Assembly (NCBI RefSeq): GCF_947489255.1
Contig: NZ_CANLCY010000002.1
Location: 124,001-188,000, forward strand
Origin: an uncultured Microbacterium sp.
GTDB taxonomy: Bacteria > Actinomycetota > Actinomycetes > Actinomycetales > Microbacteriaceae
Direction: 5' to 3'
Length of the DNA stretch: 64,000 nucleotides
Of this stretch, positions 1 to 8,900 are shown in pieces. Both the position numbers and the translations under genes were made by a program. The notes below the pieces were generated by a model, which did no database searches, had not been told where the DNA came from, and worked only from the letters and a program-made list of their open reading frames with translations. Each line of letters begins with the position of its first letter. Positions within the stretch are counted from its first letter, which is position 1.

Positions 1-607
1 CCGACACGAAGCGCGTGAGCTCGTCGTCGGTGCCGACCGTGCGGTCGTCCTCACCCGGGGCGAAGTCGTCGAGGTGGGCGGTGGCCAGACCCAGGTCGGC
101 GGCGACGCCGTCGAGGGCGGGGCGGGGGCCGATCCAGAACTCGCCGATGGTGGCATCCGAATAGAACTCCGCGGTCGTGCGATCGGCACGCTCGCGGAAG
201 TAGAGAACCGCCTCATGACCCTCGTCGCGCGGCTCGAAGACGAGCACGGAGTCGGGCTCGGAGTCGCTGCCCCAGCCGGTGAGGTGCGAGAAGGCGGAGT
301 GGGCGCGGAACGGGTAGTCGCAGTCGTTGCTGCGCTGCTTGAGGCCGCCGGCGGGGACGACGACGCGCTGACCGGGGAAGGCGCGCGACACGCGCGCACG
401 ACGACGAGCGGCCCAGGCGGCCTGCTCCCGCGGTTCGGGCAGAACGGCCGGATGCTCCGCCCACCCCGTCGAGATGGTGTCGAGGAATCCGCGGGGGAAC
501 GGCGCCTTGCGATTGCTCGGCGCGTCGAGGGCGACCTCGTCGGTCTGCGGCTCGGCGGTCGTGGGCTCGGCGGGTGCGGTCGTGTCGCTGGTGGAGGGGG
601 CGTCCAT
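1..607 (-). CDS. Xaa-Pro aminopeptidase (aminopeptidase P), N-terminal part
   Basis: The N-terminal 202 residues of an aminopeptidase P family M24B metallopeptidase, which removes the first residue from peptides with proline second. After a Thr/Ala/Pro-rich, probably disordered stretch of about 35 residues comes the AMP_N-type domain, recognisable by PFRAHSAFSHLTGW, VLVFEP and AVLYFRERADRTT. The catalytic pita-bread domain with the metal ligands lies beyond base 1, so activity cannot be judged. The start is the ATG whose first base is 607. A weak -10-like AAGACT (614-619) sits 6 nt before it, the spacing seen at many genes here. Family assignment rests on the AMP_N signature only. Confidence 0.8.
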   Translation of the reverse strand, partial: MDAPSTSDTTAPAEPTTAEPQTDEVALDAPSNRKAPFPRGFLDTISTGWAEHPAVLPEPREQAAWAARRRARVSRAFPGQRVVVPAGGLKQRSNDCDYPFRAHSAFSHLTGWGSDSEPDSVLVFEPRDEGHEAVLYFRERADRTTAEFYSDATIGEFWIGPRPALDGVAADLGLATAHLDDFAPGEDDRTVGTDDELTRFVS

Positions 608-689
608 CGTTCCAGTCTTGCACCCGTCGCCGCGTCGTGCACGGCTGCCCGCAGGACCGGTGCGCGCACGAGGGCTGGGGAGGAGCCGC

Positions 690-1721
690 TCAGCCCCCGG
701 TGCGCTCCAACTGCACCACGATCGGGCGGTGATCGCTGCCCGAGCCGTCGAGGGAGCGCATCACGACCGACCCCGAGACGGTCCAGTCGGGCGTGGCCAT
801 GACGTGGTCGATCGGCGCGCCCAGGAGCGCGGGGGCATCGGTGGGCCAGGTGCCCACTCCGCCGTTGCCGCTGTCGGACGCCGCATCGTGGCACCGGCCG
901 AGGGTGCCGCCCTCGACGCCCATCCCGGTCATGTGGTCGAGGGTCGCGTTGAAGTCGCCGGCGAGGATGACGTTGTCGCTCGCGCACTGGTCGGCGAGCC
1001 ACTGCAGGTCGCTGCGCCACTGCGGCATGTACTCCTGGCGCGGCGCGACGGCGTGGGCCGCGACGATGATCGGACCGTCACCCGACACGGGCATCGCCAC
1101 AGCGCTGGGCACGGTGGAGGTGTTGCTGGAGCCGTCGAGGGAGGACTGGATGACGGAGTAGTCGCCCAGCTCGGGTCGGATGAGCACGGTGGTCGAGGTG
1201 GCATCCCACCCCGTGATGCCGTACTCGCCGTACTCGGCGTGATGGGCCCACATGGGCTGCCCCATGGCGCGCATGAGTTCGGCGACCTCGGCACCGGTGT
1301 CGATGGTCGTCTCGGGAAGGGTGACGACGTCGGCCTGCATGCCCACGGCGAACTGGGCGATCGACTCCGCCGAAGTGGCCGATCCGGCGGTGTTCCACGT
1401 CATCACGCGCAGGCTCGTGTCGGTCTTCGCCGGCAGCCCCTCGGTGCCGAGTCCGCGCTGGGACAGCAACGCGACGTTGACCCCGCCCGCGACCCCCAGA
1501 ATCAGCGCCAGCACCAGAGCGAGCGCACGGATCGGCCGGACGAGCGCGAACAACAGCATCAGCAGCGTCGCCGCCACGAGAACCGCCGCGAGCGCGGCCC
1601 GGAACGAGATGATCTGCGCGAGCGGGAACGTCCGCTCGAGACCGAAGGCCGACGGCCACGTCAGCACCGCAGCGCTCGCCGCGAAGACGAGCGCGACGAG
1701 GAATCCGAGCAGTCGACGCAC
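690..1721 (-). CDS. Membrane-anchored endonuclease/exonuclease/phosphatase family protein
   Basis: 343 residues. The first 90 contain about three hydrophobic helices (roughly 5-22, 42-62 and 66-88), which anchor a C-terminal EEP (DNase I-like) domain, probably outside the membrane. The EEP catalytic signature is complete: VMTWN at 106-110, LPET with the metal-binding Glu at 137, GDFN at 255-258, IDHV at 304-307 and SDHRP at 329-333. The family hydrolyses phosphodiesters in nucleic acids or lipid/inositol phosphates; the substrate here is unknown. I chose the GTG start because it begins the hydrophobic segment and has TAAGGT 7 nt upstream. Longer reading upstream is only open-frame shadow over the PHP gene. 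It is divergent from the PHP gene. Confidence 0.8.
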   Translation of the reverse strand: MRRLLGFLVALVFAASAAVLTWPSAFGLERTFPLAQIISFRAALAAVLVAATLLMLLFALVRPIRALALVLALILGVAGGVNVALLSQRGLGTEGLPAKTDTSLRVMTWNTAGSATSAESIAQFAVGMQADVVTLPETTIDTGAEVAELMRAMGQPMWAHHAEYGEYGITGWDATSTTVLIRPELGDYSVIQSSLDGSSNTSTVPSAVAMPVSGDGPIIVAAHAVAPRQEYMPQWRSDLQWLADQCASDNVILAGDFNATLDHMTGMGVEGGTLGRCHDAASDSGNGGVGTWPTDAPALLGAPIDHVMATPDWTVSGSVVMRSLDGSGSDHRPIVVQLERTGG

Positions 1722-1728
1722 CTGCCCG

Positions 1729-1734
1729 ACCTTA
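1729..1734 (-). promoter_or_regulatory. -10 hexamer TAAGGT, leaderless spacing (EEP gene)
   Basis: TAAGGT on the minus strand ends 7 nt before the GTG at 1721, so transcription would begin at or next to the start codon. It overlaps a possible AAGG ribosome-binding site, so the leaderless reading is inference. Confidence 0.45.
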
Positions 1735-1850
1735 GGCGAGCCGTCTGTGAGATCGACGGATGCCGGCAGGGCGGCGCCCGAGCGTCTCGGGTGGCGGGGG
1801 TCGCTCGCGGCGAGGAGTGCGACGCCGCGCTCGGGCGGGAGCCGGAGCGC

Positions 1851-1856
1851 TACGCT
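1851..1856 (+). promoter_or_regulatory. -10 hexamer TACGCT, leaderless spacing (PHP gene)
   Basis: TACGCT is followed by exactly 6 nt and then the GTG at 1863. No purine-rich ribosome-binding site fits between them. Confidence 0.6.
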
Positions 1857-1862
1857 CGACGG

Positions 1863-2723
1863 GTGCCACGCGATCGTCGATTCCTCGGACCGGCCGATCT
1901 GCACCTGCACTCGTCCCACTCCGACGGCACCGAGCCGCCCGCCGAGGTCATGGCCGCCGCGCACCGTCACGGCGTGCGGACCGCCGCTCTCACCGATCAC
2001 GACACGACGTCGGGCTGGGCCGAGGCCGCCGAGGCCGCCACGTCGCTCGGGATGACGTTCGTCCCGGGTATGGAGCTGTCTGCCCGGCACCGCTGGCGCA
2101 GCGTGCACCTGCTGGCCTACCTCGTCGACCCCGACGACGCGGCCCTGCGGGCGATGACCGATCGCATCCGGTCGTCCCGATTGGACCGCGCGCAGATCAT
2201 GGCGGAGCGCATCTCGCACGACTACGACATCGCCTGGGACGACATCGTCGCCCAGACGACCGACGGGGCCACCGTGGGGCGCCCCCACATCGCCGACGCG
2301 CTCGTCGCGCGCGGGATCGTGGCCGACCGCACGGAGGCGTTCGCCGGCATCCTGCATCCTTCCGGCGACTACTACGTCGCCCTGTACGCCCCCGATCCCG
2401 TGACCGCGGTCGAACTCGTCGTGGGCGCCGGGGGCGTGCCGATCATCGCCCACCCGGCGGGGCGGGCGCTGCTGCCCGACGGCGTGCTGCAGGCGATGCT
2501 GGAGGCGGGACTCGCGGGCTTCGAACTCGCCCATCGCGAGAACCTGCCCGAGCCGACCGCCCTCCTGGCGGACCTCGCCGCCGAGCGCGACCTCATCGTG
2601 ACCGGTTCGAGCGACTATCACGGCCTCGGCAAGCCGAACGTGCCCGGCGAGAACACGACCGCCGACGACATGGTCGCGCGCTTGTTCGCTCGCGGCCGCG
2701 GCTCGGCTCCGGTCTTTCCCTGA
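1863..2723 (+). CDS. PHP-domain phosphoesterase (YciV/TrpH-like)
   Basis: 286 residues, about the usual length for stand-alone PHP phosphoesterases. Metal-site motifs are visible in order: DLHLHSSHSDG (residues 12-22), LTDHDTT (about 46-52), a central GRPHIADALV (about 140), IAHPAG (about 198-203) and GSSDYHG (about 255). These are the His/Asp ligands of the trinuclear metal site in nucleoside 3',5'-bisphosphate phosphatases and 5'-3' RNA exonucleases of the YciV/RNase AM group, the likeliest activity. The GTG start is set by the TACGCT promoter 6 nt upstream; further upstream the frame is only shadow of the opposite-strand gene. It converges on the RNA helicase gene across a shared hairpin. 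Confidence 0.85.
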   Translation: MPRDRRFLGPADLHLHSSHSDGTEPPAEVMAAAHRHGVRTAALTDHDTTSGWAEAAEAATSLGMTFVPGMELSARHRWRSVHLLAYLVDPDDAALRAMTDRIRSSRLDRAQIMAERISHDYDIAWDDIVAQTTDGATVGRPHIADALVARGIVADRTEAFAGILHPSGDYYVALYAPDPVTAVELVVGAGGVPIIAHPAGRALLPDGVLQAMLEAGLAGFELAHRENLPEPTALLADLAAERDLIVTGSSDYHGLGKPNVPGENTTADDMVARLFARGRGSAPVFP

Positions 2724-2752
2724 TCCTCGGACCGGACGCGTCGAAACGACGA

Positions 2753-2783
2753 ACGGCGCCGCCCCCGAGGGGAGCGGCGCCGT
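2753..2783 (-). terminator. Hairpin between convergent PHP and RNA helicase genes
   Basis: A perfect 10-bp inverted repeat, ACGGCGCCGC (2753-2762) and GCGGCGCCGT (2774-2783), with an 11-nt loop. On the minus strand it is followed by a moderately T-rich run (TTCGTCGTTTCG), so it best fits termination of the helicase mRNA. It may work in both directions. Confidence 0.6.
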
Positions 2784-2797
2784 CTCGGCGTCTGCGG

Positions 2798-4252
2798 TCA
2801 GGCCACGGGGGCCGTCGGGGCGCCCGAGCTGCCCCCACCGCTGCGGCGGCGGCGACGGCGGCGCGGGGCCGCGTTGCCGTCGTGGTGCTCCTTGCCCGCT
2901 CCGTCGTGCGTGCCGGCGCCGCCCTCGGTGCGCGGGGTGCTCTCGGCGGCCGAGTCGCCCGTGGACGATCCGCCGCGACGACGGCGACGACGCGGGGCGC
3001 GGTCGCCCTCGGCATCCTGGCCCTCGGTCTTCTTCTCGACCTGCTTGGGCGCGACGGCCTTCGGCGCCGTCACCAGGCGGCCCTTGGTGCCCTCGGGGAT
3101 GTTGAGGTCGGTGTAGAGGTGGGGGCTCGAGGAGTAGGTCTCGGTCGGCTCGGGCTGGCCGAACTCGAGCGCGCGGTTGATGAGCGCCCACTTGTGCACG
3201 TCGTCCCAGTCGACGAAGGTCACCGCGATGCCGGTCTTGCCGGCGCGGCCGGTGCGGCCGGCCCGGTGCAGGTACGTCTTCTCGTCGTCGGGGATCGTGT
3301 GGTTGATCACGTGGGTCACATCGTTGACGTCGATGCCGCGGGCGGCGACGTCGGTGGCGATGAGCACGTCTTTCTTACCCGCCTTGAAGGCGGCCATCGA
3401 GCGCTCGCGGGCCTCCTGGCTCATGTCGCCGTGCACGGCGGCGGCGTTGAATCCGCGGTCGCCCAGCTCGTCCATCAGCTTCTGGGCGGCGCGCTTGGTG
3501 CGCGTGAAGATGACGGCCTTCTCGCGACCCTCGGACTGCAGGATGCGGGCGATGACCTCGTCTTTGTCGAGCGAGTGCGCGCGGTAGACGAGGTGCTTGA
3601 TGTTCGCCTGCGTGAGTCCCTCGTCGGGGTCGTTGGCGCGCATGTGGATCGGGTTCGACATGAAGCGTCGCGCGAGGGCGACGATGGGCCCGGGCATGGT
3701 CGCCGAGAACAGCTGCGTGTGACGCACGGGCGGGACCTTCGAGAAGATCTTCTCGATGTCGGCGAGGAAACCGAGGTCGAGCATCTTGTCGGCCTCGTCG
3801 AGCACGACCTCGGTCGCGTGCGACAGGTCGAGCAGGCGCTGGTTGGCGAGGTCGATCAGGCGACCGGGCGTGCCGACCACGATCTGCGCGCCGGCTTTGA
3901 GCTGGTCGATCTGGCCCTCGTACGCCTTGCCGCCGTAGATCGCGACGACGCTGGTCGAACGGTTGCTGGTGAGCATGTCCATGTCTTCGTAGACCTGCAC
4001 CGCGAGCTCGCGCGTGGGGACGACGATGAGGGCCTTCACCCCGGGCTCGGGGTCGAGACCGAGGCGCTGGACGACGGGGATGCCGAAGCCGAACGTCTTT
4101 CCGGTACCCGTCTTGGCCTGGCCGATGATGTCCTGTCCGGGAAGGCCCAGGGGGATCGTCTGCTCCTGGATGGGAAAGGCATCGACGATGCCCTTGGATG
4201 CGAGGGCATCGACGATGTCCTGATCGATGCCGAGCTCGGCGAATGTCGTCAT
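2798..4252 (-). CDS. DEAD-box ATP-dependent RNA helicase (RhlE/CsdA-like)
   Basis: 484 residues with a full helicase core: Q motif PIQEQT (about 28), AKTGTGKT (Walker A, about 47), PTRELA, TPGRLI, LDEADKML (motif II), SATMPG (motif III), ARGIDV (motif V) and HRAGRTGRAG (motif VI). After about residue 400 there is a basic tail with PRRRRRR and RRRRRR tracts and Gly/Ser-rich linkers, typical of RNA-binding tails on actinobacterial RhlE-type helicases. It would unwind RNA structures in ribosome assembly or mRNA turnover. M. tuberculosis has rhlE (Rv3211) beside a ferritin-like gene, the same pairing as here. The start is the ATG of MTTFAELGID. The nearest good -10 (TAGAGT at 4354-4359) implies a roughly 95-nt leader. 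Confidence 0.95.
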   Translation of the reverse strand: MTTFAELGIDQDIVDALASKGIVDAFPIQEQTIPLGLPGQDIIGQAKTGTGKTFGFGIPVVQRLGLDPEPGVKALIVVPTRELAVQVYEDMDMLTSNRSTSVVAIYGGKAYEGQIDQLKAGAQIVVGTPGRLIDLANQRLLDLSHATEVVLDEADKMLDLGFLADIEKIFSKVPPVRHTQLFSATMPGPIVALARRFMSNPIHMRANDPDEGLTQANIKHLVYRAHSLDKDEVIARILQSEGREKAVIFTRTKRAAQKLMDELGDRGFNAAAVHGDMSQEARERSMAAFKAGKKDVLIATDVAARGIDVNDVTHVINHTIPDDEKTYLHRAGRTGRAGKTGIAVTFVDWDDVHKWALINRALEFGQPEPTETYSSSPHLYTDLNIPEGTKGRLVTAPKAVAPKQVEKKTEGQDAEGDRAPRRRRRRGGSSTGDSAAESTPRTEGGAGTHDGAGKEHHDGNAAPRRRRRRRSGGGSSGAPTAPVA

Positions 4253-4353
4253 GTGCGTGCCTGTTCCGGCGGCGAGAGACCGCCTGGGGGAGTCGTATCC
4301 ACGCCTCACTCGTCCACAGGCGCGGGGTCCCGATCCATCGCCGGGACCCGTCC

Positions 4354-4359
4354 ACTCTA
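4354..4359 (-). promoter_or_regulatory. -10 hexamer TAGAGT, leadered promoter of RNA helicase gene
   Basis: TAGAGT on the minus strand lies about 100 nt before the helicase ATG. The 5' leader would be about 95 nt, in contrast to the leaderless pattern at most genes here. Inference from the motif alone. Confidence 0.35.
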
Positions 4360-4389
4360 CCCGGCGTGTCTCCGCGGGCCCCGGACGCC

Positions 4390-4395
4390 TAGGCT
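4390..4395 (+). promoter_or_regulatory. -10 hexamer TAGGCT, leaderless spacing (ferritin-like gene)
   Basis: TAGGCT is followed by exactly 6 nt and the GTG at 4402. Confidence 0.6.
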
Positions 4396-4401
4396 GGGGG
4401 C

Positions 4402-5118
4402 GTGTTCGAGTGGTTTCGTCGTCGTCAGCGCCCGGTCGGCCGCACGCTGCAGCTGCGCTCGAGGGGAGACCTCGGCGAGGCCATGCGCGTGGACTTCGCG
4501 GAGCTCGCTCCCGACATCGACACCTTCCTCGGCCAGGCGGCCTATCTGCAGCTGGGCTTCTTCGAGACCCTGAGCGAGTTGATCGCTCTCACCCCCGAGC
4601 TCGCTGAGAAGGAGTCCCTCTCGCGGGCGGCCGGGGCGGCGCTGATCAAGCACCAGGAGCTCGTCGCGGTCATCCGCGAGCGCGGTGGCGACCCGACGCA
4701 GCTCATGCTGCCGTTCCGCGAGTCGCTCGACGCGTTCCGCCGCAACACCCACGGCGTCCGTCCGCAGGAGACCATGCTCACCGTGCACATCACGGCGGGG
4801 CTCCTCGACGACTTCTATCTCGCGCTGTCGTCGAGCTACGGCGACACGGGGCGCCGCGTCGCCCGCATCCTGCGGGCCGATGACGACCGGCAGGCGATCG
4901 TCGACATCCTCGGAGCCACCATCGACAGCGATGAGGAGTGGCGCTGGCTGCTCGCGCTGTGGGGCCGCCGACTCGTCGGCGACACGCTGCTCGTCGCTCG
5001 GGCGGCGCTGCGCCACGGGCACCTCGACCGCGCCGAGGAGGCAAAGGTCGAACCCGTCTTCAGCGAACTGATGGGTGCGCACGCCCGTCGGATGGATGCC
5101 ATGGGGCTCGCCGCCTGA
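4402..5118 (+). CDS. Ferritin-like fold protein, MiaE_2 type
   Basis: 238 residues, predicted all-helical. The segment around FAELAPDIDTFLGQAAYLQLGFFETLSELIA and the following AALIKHQEL match the actinobacterial ferritin-like MiaE_2 family, related by fold to the tRNA-(ms2io6A) hydroxylase. No hydroxylase activity is established for this branch, and I cannot confirm a full set of di-iron ligands (Glu ... Glu-x-x-His) by eye. The pairing with a DEAD-box helicase and DUF3107 is conserved in mycobacteria (Rv3211, Rv3210c, Rv3208A), which suggests a shared housekeeping role, possibly RNA-related. The GTG start is fixed by the TAGGCT promoter 6 nt upstream. Confidence 0.8.
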   Translation: MFEWFRRRQRPVGRTLQLRSRGDLGEAMRVDFAELAPDIDTFLGQAAYLQLGFFETLSELIALTPELAEKESLSRAAGAALIKHQELVAVIRERGGDPTQLMLPFRESLDAFRRNTHGVRPQETMLTVHITAGLLDDFYLALSSSYGDTGRRVARILRADDDRQAIVDILGATIDSDEEWRWLLALWGRRLVGDTLLVARAALRHGHLDRAEEAKVEPVFSELMGAHARRMDAMGLAA

Positions 5119-5199
5119 GTCGACGGCATCCGACGTGCCGGGAGCTCGCGGCGCCGATGATCGCGCGAAAGCGGCAGAGGTGATGCCGGGTGCGCGGGC

Positions 5200-5484
5200 T
5201 CAGACGGGCAACCGCGAGCGGTCGACCTCGTCGCGCGACAGGCGCGCGCGAGTGACGAGGACGACCAGCAGCACTGTCGTGGCCACCGGGGCGATCACGG
5301 CGAGCACCCAGACCAGCGGGGACTCACCCAAACCCGCCCAGGTGAGCGCGGTCCACACCACGGCTGCTGCCGCCGCCCCCGCGAGGGGAGCCAGCGCGGC
5401 ACCGCGCAGGTGCCGGCCCGGGAGCGCGAAATGCGCCGCCAGCCCGATCACCGCACCGATGACGAGACCGAGCAGGATCTGCAC
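5200..5484 (-). CDS. Small membrane protein, unknown function
   Basis: 94 residues beginning with GTG. Three hydrophobic segments (about 2-16, 30-48 and 55-77) end in a charged tail TRARLSRDEVDRSRL. It lies 9 nt downstream of the DUF3107 gene on the same strand, so the two are probably cotranscribed. I recognise no family. Codon bias looks native. Confidence 0.65.
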   Translation of the reverse strand: MQILLGLVIGAVIGLAAHFALPGRHLRGAALAPLAGAAAAAVVWTALTWAGLGESPLVWVLAVIAPVATTVLLVVLVTRARLSRDEVDRSRLPV

Positions 5485-5493
5485 GGCGAGGGG

Positions 5494-5718
5494 TCAGGCG
5501 ACGAAGCCGACGCGGCGCGACTCTTCGGTGCCCAGCTCGACGAAGGCGAGGTTGGCGGTCGGGATGAGGTAGGAGTTGCCCTTGACGTCGGTGAAGGTGA
5601 CGTGGCTGGCAGAGCTGTCGAGGGCCGAGGCGATGGTCGACTTGACGACGTCGGAGCTCTCGTTCGTCTCGAAGTTCAGCTCACGGCCGGTGTTGATGAT
5701 GCCGATGCGGATCTCCAC
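5494..5718 (-). CDS. DUF3107 family small protein
   Basis: 74 residues. The sequence VEIRIGIINTGRELNFET ... VKGNSYLIPTANLAFVELG is the DUF3107 fold found throughout Actinobacteria (M. tuberculosis Rv3208A, TB9.4). The function is unknown. It starts at GTG with AAAGGA about 7 nt upstream, so translation is Shine-Dalgarno-led, unlike many neighbours. It is divergent from adnA and precedes a small membrane protein in the same operon. Identification is firm at family level only. Confidence 0.9.
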   Translation of the reverse strand: MEIRIGIINTGRELNFETNESSDVVKSTIASALDSSASHVTFTDVKGNSYLIPTANLAFVELGTEESRRVGFVA

Positions 5719-5917
5719 GATGCGTCCTTTCCCCGCGGGCCGCGGTCGGCCCGGCGCGTGTTTCGACTCTAGGGCAGGCTTCCGACACGACAGCCCGTCG
5801 CACGGGCGGCTTCGCGCACGGCGAACGCGGCGCCGCACGGGCCGTCGCACCGGCCCCGGCCCGCACGCGACCTCGACGACCCGCCCGTGGCGCCCGGCCG
5901 ATGTCGGAGGTCGCGAT

Positions 5918-5923
5918 TAGCGT
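5918..5923 (+). promoter_or_regulatory. -10 hexamer TAGCGT, leaderless spacing (adnA)
   Basis: TAGCGT is followed by 7 nt and the ATG at 5931. It decides the start against the in-frame ATG at 5901 and GTG at 5922, which lie before or inside the promoter. Confidence 0.55.
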
Positions 5924-5930
5924 GGAGCAC

Positions 5931-8900
5931 ATGCAATCGACGGATGCCGCCGCCCCCGGTGCCGTGCGGGAGCGCGGGGGTCTCGACGCCGATCAGCGCG
6001 TCGTCGTGGCCTGGCCCGCCGACGCGAGCGGTGTGGTGGTCGGCGCCCCGGGGTCGGGGAAGACGACGACACTGCTCTCTCGTGTGCGCGAGCTCGTGGC
6101 ATCCGGTGTCGATCCGGACGACCTGCTGGTGCTCACCCCGACTCGACCCGCGGCGACGGCCTTGCGCGACCCCCTCGCCCTCGCGGTCGACCGCGCCACC
6201 TCGGGCGCCCTGGCGCGCTCGGTGGCGTCGTTCGCGTTCCACCTGGTGCGCGGGGCGGAGGTGCGCCGGGGTGCCGAGCCGCCGCAGCTGCTGACCGGCG
6301 GCGACGAGGATCAGATCATCCGTGATCTGCTCGAGGGCGATGCGCTCGACGAGCTCGAGGGCGCGTCGCGCTGGCCCGACTGGCTGGGGCCGACGATCCG
6401 CGCCACGCGCGGCTTCCGCGGCGACCTCCGCGCCTTCCTCGCCGAGTGCACCGAGCTCGGCGTCGCCTCGAGCGACCTCACCCGCCTCGCCGAACGTCAC
6501 GACCTCCCGGTGTGGGCATCGCTCGCGTCGTTCGCCGACGAGTACCGCGCGGTGCGCGCCGCCATGCGCGGTGCCCACCGCGACGCGGCCGATCTCGCGC
6601 GCGAGGCCGTTTCGGTGCTCGACGCCGCGCGCTCCGAGCGCGACCTGCTCGGGCGGTTCTCGTCGCTGCGGTGCATCCTCGTCGACGACGCGCAGGAACT
6701 GACCGCGGGCGGCATCGATCTGCTGCGGGCCTGCCGCGGCCTGGGGATCGGGGTCGTCGCCTTCGGCGATCCCGACGTCGGATCGGGAGCCTTCCGCGGC
6801 GCCACCCCCGAGAACTTCGCGCGTCTCGCCCGAGAGCTCGGCGCGACCGCGGCGCTCGGCACGCCGCATCGCGGCACGCCCGAGCAGATCGACCTGGTGC
6901 GGCAGGTGGCATCCCGGATCGGGGCCGCCGGTGTCGTCGCGCACCGGCGCGCGCCCGAGGGGGCGCCCGCGCAGGGGTCGGTGCGCACGTACCTGCTGCG
7001 CTCGCCCGCGGAGGAGGCCGACGCGATCGCTCGTCTGCTGCGCGAACGCCATGTGCTCGACGGCGTTCCCTGGAGCTCCTGCGCCGTCATCGCGCACGAC
7101 TCCCGGCAGGTCGCGACGTTGGAGGCCGAGTTGGCGGCGCGCGAGGTGCCGGCCCGCGCGAGCGGCCCCGGACTGGCGCTGGGGGTGCAGCGCCCGGTGC
7201 GCGACCTCGTGCGCCTCGTCGAGCTGGGTGCGAAGGATCCCGACGAGTGGGTGGCCGACGACGTGATCGACGCGCTGCGCGGCACCTTCGGCGGGTTCGA
7301 TGCCATCGAGTTGCGGCGACTGCGCACGGCGCTGCGTCACGACGAGGTCGCGGCCGGGGGGACGCGCGCCGCGACCGACCTGCTGGTGTCGGGCGTGCGC
7401 TTCCCCCTCGAGCTCGCCGCGATCGACTCCCGCGAGGCGCGCCGCGCGATCCGCCTCGGCGAGACGCTGGGCGCTCTGCGCAGCCAGGCCCTGCGGCAGG
7501 CCACCGCGCACGAGCTGCTGTGGACGGCGTGGGAGCGCAGCGCCCTCGCGCGCACCTGGCGCGAGGCGGCGCGCGGACACGGCGCGGTCGCTGAACAGGC
7601 CGACCGAGACCTCGACGCGGTCGTGGCGCTGTTCCAGGCGGCGAAGCGATTCACCGAGCGCGAACCCGACGGAGAAGCGTCGGTGTTCCTGCGGTCGGTG
7701 CTCGACAGCGACGTCGCCGAAGACCGCATCGAGCAGCCCGCCGTCGTCGACACCGTGCGGGTGCTCACCCCGGCCGCCGCCGCCGGGACGGCCTTCGACA
7801 CCGTCGTGATCGCGGGAGTGCAAGACGGGGTGTGGCCGAACACGCGGCTGCGCGGGGGTCTCCTCGAGACATGGCGCCTGGCCGATGCCGTGCAGAACCC
7901 CGACCTCCCCGCCGCCGGCATGCTCGACCGTCGCCGCGCCGCGATGCACGACGAGCTGCGGTTGTTCGTGCGCGCGATCAGTCGCGCCGACGCCCTGCTC
8001 ATCGTGACGGCCGTCGACGACGACGACACCGGGCCCAGCGTGCTGTTCGAGATGCTCCCCACTCCCGAACCCGCCGCGGCCATCCCCGAGCATCCGCTGT
8101 CGCTGCGCGGGCTCGTCGCCCGGCACCGCCGCTCCCTCACCGCTGCGCGCGTCCCCGCGGGTGAGCGTGCGCACGCCGCCGCCCAACTCGCGATCCTCGC
8201 GGGCGCCGGAGTCGCCGGTGCCGCCGTCGAGGAGTGGTACGGCGTCGCACCGCCGAGTTCCACGGCGCCGCTGCGCGACCTCGACCGCGAAGACGTGCGC
8301 GTCTCGCCGTCGCGCCTGCACGCGCTCGAGGAGTGCCAGCTCGACTGGGTGATCGCCGACCTCGGCGGCGATCGCGGCGGCACGACGGCCGGCATCGGGA
8401 CCATCATCCACGCGGCGCTCGAGACCGCGGCATCCTCGTCCGAAGACGATCTGTGGGCCGTGGTCGACGAGAGGTGGGGGGAACTCGTGTTCGACGCGCC
8501 CTGGCGCGACCGCGCGGAGCGGACGCGGGCCCGCGACCTCGTGCGGCGGCTCGCCGCGTACCTGCGACGCTTCGACGACGCCGGCGGCCGACTCATCGGC
8601 GCGGAGCGGCACTTCGAGGTGCCCATCCCGATCCCGGATGCCGGCGAGCACGGCGCCGTGCTCAGCGGTGACATCGATCGGGTGGAGCTGACGCCGTCCG
8701 GCGAGGTCGTCATCGTCGACCTGAAGACGGGCAAGAGCGAACCGCAGACCGACGCCAAGGTCGCCGACAACCCGCAGCTGGCGGCGTACCAGCTGGCGTT
8801 CTCGTCGGGCGCGATCGAGCAGGTGGCGGGGCTGGCATCCGGCGGGGCGAAACTGCTCGTGCTGCGTCCGACCGCCGCGACGAAGGACTACGCCGAGCCG

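Noticed and set aside
1760..4573. 937-codon plus-strand frame spanning PHP and helicase genes
   Set aside because: Shadow frame crossing two real genes on different strands; no domain and no start signal.
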